DNA from: CAZLRH01 sp964562015
GTDB lineage: Bacteria > Verrucomicrobiota > Verrucomicrobiia > Opitutales > JABDGR01
Reading direction: 5' to 3'
Length of the DNA stretch: 64,000 bases
Assembly (NCBI GenBank): GCA_964562015.1
Contig: CAZLRH010000002.1
Coordinates: 62,001 to 126,000, forward strand
The notes beneath the pieces were generated by a model that was not told where the DNA came from, made no database searches, and was given only the letters and a program-made list of their open reading frames with translations. Both the position numbers and the translations under genes were made by a program. This document shows positions 25,170 to 32,147 of the stretch, piece after piece (the stretch's first letter is position 1; every line of letters begins with the position of its first letter).

Positions 25170-26621
25170 ATGAATTTCTTGCGCCCTGTTTTGCTGGCCA
25201 CGCTGCTGACCGCGCCGTTCGCGGGTTGTGTCAACGTGGACAAAGAAACCGCGAACACTCCGCGGGAATACTGGAAACCGCCCGCCCAGGCCCAGCCCAA
25301 AGAAGAGCTGTCGCTGCCTGCGCCGCAACCAGCTTCCCGCGGCACCCAGCCCGACCAGGGCAAGCTGGATTTGCCAACCTTGGTGGACATCGCCCTGTCC
25401 AACAACCCGCAGACGCGCCAGGCCTGGTACAGCGCGAAGACCGCCGCCGCCACCGTCGGCCAGGTTAATAGCCAGTACTATCCGCAAATCACCGTGGGCG
25501 CGGGGATCACCCGCAGCAAGGTCCGCGGCGTCGCCTTCAACGGCGGCAGCAACGGCGCGGGCACAACCTACAGCACTTCCTACGGGCCTTCCGCCGAAAT
25601 CAATTACCTGCTCTGGAATTGGGGCAAAAATTACGCGCAAACCGAGGCCGCCCGCCAGGCCCTTTACGCCGCCAATTACCAGTACAATCAAGTCATCCAG
25701 GACGTGATTTTGTCCACCGAGCTGGCCTATTTTAATTTCAACGCCGGCCTCGGTTTTGTCGATGCCGCCACGGCCACCCTCACTGACGCCCAGACCAACT
25801 ACAAGGCCGCCGACCAGAAACTCACCACCGGCTTGGGCAACAAGCAGGATGACCTCCAGGCCCTGGCGCAAGTGAAGAATGCGGAGTTTCAACTCGAGCA
25901 GGCGCAGACGCAGGTGGAAACCGCGCGTTCGCAACTGGCCCGCGCCCTCGGCATTTCCGTCAACTCCAACCTCGACATCGTGCGCGACCAGACCGCCGTG
26001 GAATTGCCGCTGGTGGACAAAGGCGTTTCGGACCTCATGGCCGAGGCGATGCGCCAGCGCCCCATTCTCATGGCCGCATACGCCAACGTGCAAGGCGCCC
26101 GCTACGACCTCGACGCCGCCCGCGCCGACCGCTGGCCCACCCTCTCCGCCGTCTCGAGCTTGCAATACGGCTACGCCTCCGGCGGCGTCACCGACGGCAA
26201 CCCGGTGAACAACTATTCCGTCGGCGTGCAAGTCTCGTGGGAAATTTTCACCGGCTTCAACAAGACCTACGCCATTATCAGCGCCCAGGAGCAGGAACGC
26301 GCCGCGCGCGAAGCCCTGCGCTCCCAGGAACTGCAGGTCGTGTCCGACGTGTGGAATTTCTTCTATTCGTTCAAGAGCGCCGTCCGCCAGGTGGATTCAA
26401 CCACCGCGCAAGTCACCGCGCAACAGGAAGCCTACAACGCCATCCAGCTCGGCTATAACACGGGGCTGAATTCGTACGTGGACCTCATCACGGCGCAGGA
26501 CAACCTCGCCACGGCCCGCCAGCAAAAAGTGCAGGCCGACGCCAACCTGGGCACCGCCATCTCGAACCTCGCGCACGCCACTGGCTCCCTGCCGCTGGAC
26601 ACGTACACGAAGACGCCGTAA
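25170..26621 (+). CDS. TolC/OprM-type outer-membrane efflux lipoprotein
   Basis: This 483-residue protein is a lipid-anchored outer-membrane factor (signal peptide ending PFAGC, Cys near residue 20). It has the internal repeat of the family: LPTLVDIALSNNPQTRQAWYSAKTAAATVGQVNSQYYPQITVGAG in the first half and the AEAMRQRPILMAAYANVQGARYDLDAARADRWPTLSAVSS counterpart in the second. Both halves carry long helical hairpins that form the periplasmic tunnel. As the only channel gene here, it probably serves both RND units. It is likely co-transcribed with the second permease. Confidence 0.92.
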   Translation: MNFLRPVLLATLLTAPFAGCVNVDKETANTPREYWKPPAQAQPKEELSLPAPQPASRGTQPDQGKLDLPTLVDIALSNNPQTRQAWYSAKTAAATVGQVNSQYYPQITVGAGITRSKVRGVAFNGGSNGAGTTYSTSYGPSAEINYLLWNWGKNYAQTEAARQALYAANYQYNQVIQDVILSTELAYFNFNAGLGFVDAATATLTDAQTNYKAADQKLTTGLGNKQDDLQALAQVKNAEFQLEQAQTQVETARSQLARALGISVNSNLDIVRDQTAVELPLVDKGVSDLMAEAMRQRPILMAAYANVQGARYDLDAARADRWPTLSAVSSLQYGYASGGVTDGNPVNNYSVGVQVSWEIFTGFNKTYAIISAQEQERAAREALRSQELQVVSDVWNFFYSFKSAVRQVDSTTAQVTAQQEAYNAIQLGYNTGLNSYVDLITAQDNLATARQQKVQADANLGTAISNLAHATGSLPLDTYTKTP

Positions 26622-26706
26622 GTGGGTGAGACAGATTGCCGGGCGGTCTGGTCTCCTCCGCTTTGGCGGCACCGACCTCGCGTAAACACAGAAAAACGCC
26701 CTTGAC

Positions 26707-26722
26707 CGCATAACGTTATGCG
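26707..26722. promoter_or_regulatory. HigA operator candidate (CGCATAACGTTATGCG)
   Basis: A perfect 16-bp palindrome lies 15 bases before the higB start and directly follows a TTGACC hexamer (26702-26707) that could be a -35 box. Toxin-antitoxin pairs of this type are usually autorepressed by the antitoxin binding such a palindrome. Confidence 0.6.
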
Positions 26723-26737
26723 TTAAGGTGGCCCTGC

Positions 26738-27019
26738 ATGATCGGCTCCTTCTCTTGCCGGGATACCGAAGCTTTATTTTATGGCGCACACCCGCGTCGC
26801 ATTCCTCCGAGCCTCCATCGCACAGCCCTGCGCAAACTCCTCATGCTACATGCCGCCACTGATGTCCTTGACCTCCGCTCACCTCCCGGCAACCGCCTGG
26901 AGGCGCTAAAACAAGAACGTACTGGCCAGTTCAGCATCCGGATCAACGACCAATGGCGCATTTGTTTTCGCTGGAATAAAGGCCAGCCCCACGGCGTGGA
27001 AATTGTTGATTACCACTAA
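26738..27019 (+). CDS. higB: HigB-type toxin (RelE/ParE superfamily mRNA interferase)
   Basis: This 93-residue basic protein follows the HigB pattern: an N-terminal MIxSFxCRDTEALF segment, central helices, LEALKQERTGQFSIRINDQWRICFRW (residues 55-80) and a C-terminal VEIVDYH. Members cleave mRNA in the ribosome and inhibit growth. The toxin gene precedes the antitoxin gene, the usual order for higBA. A palindromic operator lies just upstream. No broken motif is seen, so the toxin is probably active. Confidence 0.9.
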   Translation: MIGSFSCRDTEALFYGAHPRRIPPSLHRTALRKLLMLHAATDVLDLRSPPGNRLEALKQERTGQFSIRINDQWRICFRWNKGQPHGVEIVDYH

Positions 27020-27043
27020 AATTATCCACTAACCCACCCGACC

Positions 27044-27337
27044 ATGCCTAAACTTCTTGCCATTCATCCGGGAGAAATCCTGCGGGAAGAATTCCTGCTT
27101 CCGTTGGGCCTCTCGCAAAGCCGCGTGGCCAGGGCGCTCGGGGTGCCGCCGCGCCGCGTCAATGAAATCGTCCTGGAAAAACGCGCCATCACGGCCGACA
27201 CCGCTTTGCGCCTGGCGCGCTTCTTCAAAACGACGCCCCAATTCTGGCTAAATCTCCAGGACGAATACGAACTCCGTCGTGCGCATCATGCTCTCGGCGC
27301 GCGCCTGCGCAACATCCCTGAATTTCAAGCAGCTTAA
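27044..27337 (+). CDS. higA: HigA-type antitoxin (HTH-XRE/VapI family)
   Basis: This 97-residue DNA-binding antitoxin begins with the IHPGEILREEFLLPLGLSQS signature and has an XRE helix-turn-helix (about residues 21-60, VARALGVPPRRVNEIVLEKRAITADTALRLARFF). The FWLNLQDEYELRRA end is typical of HigA/VapI. It neutralises HigB and represses the operon by binding the palindrome upstream. It starts 24 bases after the toxin stop. Confidence 0.92.
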   Translation: MPKLLAIHPGEILREEFLLPLGLSQSRVARALGVPPRRVNEIVLEKRAITADTALRLARFFKTTPQFWLNLQDEYELRRAHHALGARLRNIPEFQAA

Positions 27338-27360
27338 GGTGCCTGCCGCGCTGAACGAGG

Positions 27361-28611
27361 TTAAAACTTTACCACCAACTGCACCGCGATCATTTGCTGG
27401 CCGTTTTGGAAGGAGGTTTCCTGGTGCTGCCAACTGTACTGGATTTTGGTGAGGACGTGCGTGTCCCACTTGTAGCCGAGGGCGAGGTCGACGCGCATTT
27501 CATCGTTGTCCCAATTCTGCGGGCCGCCGGGCGTCTGCACCTGGTTGTACACCTGCTGGTTCCAGCGCACCGCAGCGAACAACTGCGGCGTGATTTTGTA
27601 CTTGGTCTCGAGGTACCACGAAAAGGTGTCGGCGTTGCCGACGTTGGGCACTTCGAAGCGGCTGAAAATAAATTCGCCGGTGACTTGCCATTCGTGCCAG
27701 GCCCACGAGGCGTCGCCGCCCACCGTGATTTGATCGTACTGGCTGAGCGTCGTGCCCGGCGGCAGGCTGGCCGCGGCGTGGCTGAGCAAAAACGGCCCCA
27801 GGCTGCCCGAAACGCCGAGGCTCCAAGCCTCGTTCACGCGCCAGCCGAGGCGGCCGTTGAACGAGGGCCGGCTGAAATTCAAATCACTCCAGGTCGTCGG
27901 CCGCGCGGACAGCGCCTGGGTCGTCCCGGACACCGCCAAATCCACCCGTCCCCACGTGGCGAAGGCGGCCGCGCCCGGCAGATAATCCGGGCCCCACACC
28001 ACCGGCGCCCAGGCGTAATTGTTGTCGGGCGAATTGCGCAGACCCGCGAAGGCCGCGCCGTTGGCCGGGCTGAATGCATCCAGCACGCTCGTGACCTGAT
28101 CGTACACCAGGGGCGCGGTGATGAACGGGCAGTCCCATGCGCCGTGGCGGCCCGCCCACGAGCCGAAGACCGTGTAGAATTTGCCGACCTGCAAGTCCAG
28201 ATGCTGCGGCACGATGGTCGCGCGCACAAACATCTCGTCGAGCCGCGCGCTATCATTCACGAAGCCGGGATCAATGCCGTCGTCCCAGCGGAATTTCGCG
28301 AAGAACATGAGCCGGTCGCCATAGGTGGCGTCGAGATTGAGCGTGAGCCGCGGGCTGAGCAGGAAATGGTCGTTGGGGTTGGAATAAATCAGGCCAAAGG
28401 GCTGGCCGTCCAAATAGTACCCCGTAATATCCGTCTCGCCGGTCACATGGGCGAAGAATTTCCCGTCGCTGCTTTCATAGGTCAAGGCGTCGTCGGCGCG
28501 ATCCAAGGCCGCAGTCACCGGGGCCGGCAAGGTGACTTGCGCTCGGAGGCCGGCCACGGCCGAAAAAATCAGCAGCACGGAGAAAATTGCAGGGTGGTAA
28601 AACTTTTTCAT
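27361..28611 (-). CDS. Outer-membrane beta-barrel porin-like protein
   Basis: This 416-residue protein has a signal peptide (hydrophobic residues 8-22, then LRAQV). The rest shows alternating amphipathic strands rich in aromatic residues, such as RLTLNLDATYGDRLMFFAKFRW, HLDLQVGKFYTVFG and DMRVDLALGYKWDTHVLTKIQYSW-like patterns. It ends with a C-terminal Phe (VQLVVKF), the outer-membrane assembly signal. This layout suits a 16-strand-class porin, but the solute is unknown. The start overlaps the cyclase stop by four bases (ATGA), so expression is coupled to the cyclase. It is the last gene of a three-gene unit. Confidence 0.75.
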   Translation of the reverse strand: MKKFYHPAIFSVLLIFSAVAGLRAQVTLPAPVTAALDRADDALTYESSDGKFFAHVTGETDITGYYLDGQPFGLIYSNPNDHFLLSPRLTLNLDATYGDRLMFFAKFRWDDGIDPGFVNDSARLDEMFVRATIVPQHLDLQVGKFYTVFGSWAGRHGAWDCPFITAPLVYDQVTSVLDAFSPANGAAFAGLRNSPDNNYAWAPVVWGPDYLPGAAAFATWGRVDLAVSGTTQALSARPTTWSDLNFSRPSFNGRLGWRVNEAWSLGVSGSLGPFLLSHAAASLPPGTTLSQYDQITVGGDASWAWHEWQVTGEFIFSRFEVPNVGNADTFSWYLETKYKITPQLFAAVRWNQQVYNQVQTPGGPQNWDNDEMRVDLALGYKWDTHVLTKIQYSWQHQETSFQNGQQMIAVQLVVKF

Positions 28612-30407
28612 CGGAGAACGGGTAACTGGGCATACCGGAGGCGGAAAATCTGGATGGGCTGGGTAAAGCCCTTGATGGGTAAAGTTTCGAGTTCTTCGAC
28701 CGCCGCCTCTTCATCGAGGGCGGCCCGCGTCGCGCCGTCAATGAGCACTTCGCCGGCCTGGGCGCGGGCGCAGAGGCGCGCGGCCAGGTTCACGCGGTCG
28801 CCCAGCACGGTGTAGTTCAAGCGGTCCACCGAGCCCATGCAGCCGGCCAGCATGCGGCCCGTGGCCACGCCCACGCCGACGCGGATGCCGCTGCCGGTCT
28901 CGTCACTCAGCCGTTCGCGTTCCGCCACCAGCGCGAGCGCGCAATTGGCGGCGTCGCGGGCGTCCTGACCGTAGCTTTTCGGCGCGCCAAAAAGCACCAT
29001 CAGCGAATCCCCCACAAATTTGTCCACCACGCCGCGATGTAATTGCACCACCTTCGTGAGCGCCGTCATGTGCTCGTTGAGGATTTCGACGACGCGGGCC
29101 GGGTCCATGCGCTCGGTCAGTTGCGTGAAGCCGCGAATGTCGCAGAACAACACCGAGACCTCGCGCAATTCGCCGCCCAGCGACAACTGTCCCTGCAACA
29201 GCCGTTTCGCCACTTCCCGGTCGGACACGCGGTCGAGCACATTGCGGTATTTTTCCTTTAACTCGAGTCCCACGGCCATTTCGTTGAACGACGCCGACAG
29301 CCGCCCGATTTCATCGCGGCTGGAAACGCCCACGCGCGCGGAGTAATCGCCGCGGCCAACGGCTTCCGTGGCGCCGACGAGATTTAAAATGGGTTGCGTC
29401 ATCCTCCGGGAAATAAAGGCGGCGAGCAGAAAACCGCACAACAGAGTCAAGAGCGTGACCCCAACCACCACAAAGGCTATCTCCCGGGTCAAAGTCTGCA
29501 ATTGGCCCAAGGAATAAAGGGAGACCTGCCAAGCCGGCGGAAGCCCTTCGCTCTTTTGCAATTGGCGGAAGAAAAGCAAATATTCCGCTCCCTCCGGGTC
29601 CTTGAAATTCATGCCCTCCACCGCATGGCCTGAGGTCAGCAATTTCGCCAGGGGTTGGGCCAGCGTCGGCGGCAGGGTTTTGGAAATCAGCCGGTTATTG
29701 AGCAGCAAACCATTGCGCAAGGCCTCCGTGCCGCTGCCAAAATCGCGCTCGAAATTCAACAACTGGCCGAAGACCAAAAAACCATAGAGACGCCCGTCGA
29801 CTGTATCCACTTTCGGCATCACCGTGATTTCATACACGCTCGAGCTCCCGAGCATGGCGAAGCCCACGGCGGCCGACGTGGCGTCGCCCTTGGCGATGGT
29901 GCCGGCCGTATTGACGAAGGGGGTCAGCGCTTCCACCAAGGCTGGGCGCGGGACAAAATCACCGGTTTCCGGCTTGGGCGTCAGCGGCGTCAAGTCCTGG
30001 CCAGCCACATCAAACCAGCGATAAAAAGTCGCGTGCTCCTCACCCGTGCCCTGTTCCTCCAAGTGGTCGCGCAGCGGTTTGAGCAGGGGGGTGATATCGT
30101 CGTACAGATGCGCGGTGCGGTTGGGGTACGCATCGTCACCCAGCGCGGCAATCAGGCGGACATTGCTGGCGTTGGTTTGCAACGCGCCCAGGGTCGCGGC
30201 CAGACGCGTATCCCGCTGCTTGAAAAACAGGTTCACCTGCTCCTCAAACCGCTCGCTCAGAAATCCCCGGTAGGCGCGGTCGACCTGCTGGCGCACGACG
30301 AGCACCGCGGCGACGCTCACGCCCGTCATCATGAACACCATGGCCAGCGTCAGCTTGAGGCCGAAGTTCAACACCGGGCGGCGGAAGGAGGACGTGGCGG
30401 CGGACAT
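28608..30407 (-). CDS. Membrane-bound class III adenylyl cyclase with HAMP domain
   Basis: This 599-residue receptor-type cyclase has a first transmembrane helix (about residues 17-38), a large extracytoplasmic sensor region (about 40-307), a second helix (310-333), a HAMP linker (334-385) and a C-terminal catalytic domain. Metal-binding aspartates are Asp423 (VLFCDIRGFT) and Asp467 (KFVGDSLMVLFGAP). Lys463 and Thr533 (LNYTVLGDRVN) match the Lys/Thr pair of ATP-specific bacterial cyclases. Asn540 and Arg544 match the transition-state pair. It should make cAMP in response to a periplasmic signal. It lies between a cupredoxin gene and a porin gene in one transcript, so the signal may be a redox or copper state. 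Confidence 0.9.
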   Translation of the reverse strand: MSAATSSFRRPVLNFGLKLTLAMVFMMTGVSVAAVLVVRQQVDRAYRGFLSERFEEQVNLFFKQRDTRLAATLGALQTNASNVRLIAALGDDAYPNRTAHLYDDITPLLKPLRDHLEEQGTGEEHATFYRWFDVAGQDLTPLTPKPETGDFVPRPALVEALTPFVNTAGTIAKGDATSAAVGFAMLGSSSVYEITVMPKVDTVDGRLYGFLVFGQLLNFERDFGSGTEALRNGLLLNNRLISKTLPPTLAQPLAKLLTSGHAVEGMNFKDPEGAEYLLFFRQLQKSEGLPPAWQVSLYSLGQLQTLTREIAFVVVGVTLLTLLCGFLLAAFISRRMTQPILNLVGATEAVGRGDYSARVGVSSRDEIGRLSASFNEMAVGLELKEKYRNVLDRVSDREVAKRLLQGQLSLGGELREVSVLFCDIRGFTQLTERMDPARVVEILNEHMTALTKVVQLHRGVVDKFVGDSLMVLFGAPKSYGQDARDAANCALALVAERERLSDETGSGIRVGVGVATGRMLAGCMGSVDRLNYTVLGDRVNLAARLCARAQAGEVLIDGATRAALDEEAAVEELETLPIKGFTQPIQIFRLRYAQLPVLR

Positions 30408-30416
30408 CGGGAGCGT

Positions 30417-31190
30417 TTATTGGGCGGGGCCAGCCAAGTCGGTAACGACCGTCTCCCCCGCGCGCACCACCACCGGGCGCGTCCAGAGAGTCTTGTCATT
30501 CACCCAGGCGGTGAGCGTGTAGGCCCCCGGCGGGAGGGCGGGCAGGCGATAATGGCCCGCCGCGTCGGTCGTCGCAAAATAGGGCGTCTTGAGCACGAGG
30601 ATGACGCAGCGCATGTGCTCGTGGATTTCGCAGAAAATTTTCACCACGCCCGGCTGGTCGAACACCACCCGGGCGGGATTTTCGTCCTTGCGGTAGCGGC
30701 CGAGGTCGAAGGTTTTCGCGGCGGAATAAGAAAATACATTGTGATAAAAATCATCCTGGTTGGGAAACGCCACGGTGGCCCCGACCTCGACGGCCTGGAG
30801 CGCCGGGATGAACCGCATGCCCTTTTGCACGATTTGCGCGGCGGCCGGGGTCTGGCCCTGGCGGGCCACCGTCACGGCGGCAATGGTCGCGGCATCGCCC
30901 GGCTCCGCATAGACGATGGCCACCGGCGGTTCGGCCGGGGCCAGAGTGGCGGCACCGCCCGCCGCTCCGCGCTGGTAAACCGCGCCCGCGGCGGCCTTCG
31001 CGGGGCTGGCCTCGCGGGCCGCGCCGGCCAAATTGACCACGCCTTCCAGCGCCCCGGTTTCGGCCGGGCCCGCCGCCATCAGCACGCTCATCCCCAGCAC
31101 CATCGAAAGGACTCCGAGGGTCAAAATCCGACCGGGGTATTTCCGCGAGTAGTTGGTGACGTTCAATAGCGTCACACCCATGTTGACCAA
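30417..31190 (-). CDS. Secreted cupredoxin-domain protein with carboxypeptidase-regulatory-like tail
   Basis: This 257-residue protein has an N-terminal signal sequence (hydrophobic at about residues 22-40). The central cupredoxin domain carries a type 1 copper site: His150 (FYHNVFS), Cys187 and His190 (FCEIHEHM) and Met193. The C-terminal 60 residues (FATTDAAGHYRLPALPPGAYTLTAWV) match a carboxypeptidase-regulatory or prealbumin-like fold. Such proteins are often annotated as methylamine-utilization-like, but no amine dehydrogenase genes are here. It is the first gene before the cyclase (9-base gap). The start is uncertain: an ATG at 31181 or an internal one at 31103 could also be used. Confidence 0.8.
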   Translation of the reverse strand: MVNMGVTLLNVTNYSRKYPGRILTLGVLSMVLGMSVLMAAGPAETGALEGVVNLAGAAREASPAKAAAGAVYQRGAAGGAATLAPAEPPVAIVYAEPGDAATIAAVTVARQGQTPAAAQIVQKGMRFIPALQAVEVGATVAFPNQDDFYHNVFSYSAAKTFDLGRYRKDENPARVVFDQPGVVKIFCEIHEHMRCVILVLKTPYFATTDAAGHYRLPALPPGAYTLTAWVNDKTLWTRPVVVRAGETVVTDLAGPAQ

Positions 31191-31242
31191 TGTAACAGGA
31201 CGCTATTCGGCGGCAAGGGCAATGCGCGCTACTCACGCCGGC

Positions 31243-32124
31243 TTACGGCCCGGCTGGGCTGACCGTAACCCCGAGCGACAACGTATGCCGGCCGCCGCCG
31301 GTGACGGTGCCGCGCACCGGGCTCACGTCCCCAAAATCCCGCCCGCGCGCGACGCTGATGTGCCGATCACCGCACAGGCAGTCGTTGGTCGGGTCGAAAT
31401 CCAGCCAGCCCACGCCCGGCACATACACGCCCACCCAGGCATGGGAGGCATCGGTGCCGACCAAACGCCGCTGCCCCGGCGGCGGCTGGGTCAGCAAATA
31501 ACCGCTCACGTAACGCGCGGCCAGCCCGGCGGAGCGCAGGGCCACCACCGCCAAATGCGCGAAGTCCTGGCAGACCCCGCGCCCTAGTTGGAAAAACTCG
31601 CCCACGGTCGTGGCCGGTGTGGTGGCCGTGGGATCGAAAACAAATTGCCGGTTAATCTTGGCGCACATTTCCATCACGCCGTCGACAATCGGCCGGCCCG
31701 GCGGCAACAGGTTGCGCGCCATGTCCGCCACGGTCGGCGTAATCGCCGCATAAGGCGACGGATAAAGGTATTGGCGGGCCTGGTGCGCCGCGGCGTCGGC
31801 GGAATCACGCAGCCATGTAGCCGTTTGGCCCACGGTGGCGGTGGGCCGGTTGAGGGGAACCGCCAGCGGCGTGACCGTCACCTTGCTCGTGGCCGCGAGA
31901 TGCAATTGGCGGTGCGGCTCGGTGAGGGTGAAATAATGAATGCGATTGCCGAAGTAATCCGTGCGGACAGCCAGTTCGAGCGGGCGCGGCCAGACCTCGA
32001 GCGCAAAATGCAGGCACTCCTGCGACTCCGACGTCAGCGGCTCAAGGTGCGCCACCTGATGCGACAACGACACCGGCTCCCCGTAACGATACGTGGTAGT
32101 GTGCTCTATGGAATAAACCGGCAT
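31243..32124 (-). CDS. Transglutaminase-like cysteine protease-fold protein
   Basis: This 293-residue protein has the bacterial transglutaminase N-terminal domain (YSIEHTTTYRYGEPVSLSHQVAHLEPL, residues 4-30) and a transglutaminase core. The catalytic triad is visible: Cys185 (GRGVCQDFAHL), His228 (DASHAWVGVY) and Asp244 (LDFDPTND). It belongs to the COG1305 group, which is often encoded with circularly permuted ATP-grasp and alpha-E proteins. In that setting the group is proposed to act on a peptide or amide product; its substrate is unknown. The gene is last in the unit, 23 bases after the ATP-grasp/alpha-E gene. Confidence 0.88.
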   Translation of the reverse strand: MPVYSIEHTTTYRYGEPVSLSHQVAHLEPLTSESQECLHFALEVWPRPLELAVRTDYFGNRIHYFTLTEPHRQLHLAATSKVTVTPLAVPLNRPTATVGQTATWLRDSADAAAHQARQYLYPSPYAAITPTVADMARNLLPPGRPIVDGVMEMCAKINRQFVFDPTATTPATTVGEFFQLGRGVCQDFAHLAVVALRSAGLAARYVSGYLLTQPPPGQRRLVGTDASHAWVGVYVPGVGWLDFDPTNDCLCGDRHISVARGRDFGDVSPVRGTVTGGGRHTLSLGVTVSPAGP

Positions 32125-32147
32125 GGCGAAGTCGTTTTCCGCAGCGG

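Noticed and set aside
24225..26231. 668-codon minus-strand frame across the RND permease and outer-membrane factor genes
   Set aside because: It crosses the boundary of two clear genes and has no domain; the plus-strand proteins match their families end to end.
26707..27337. Reading the higBA locus as a prophage or integrated element
   Set aside because: No integrase, transposase or flanking direct repeats are seen; a two-gene toxin-antitoxin unit explains the locus.
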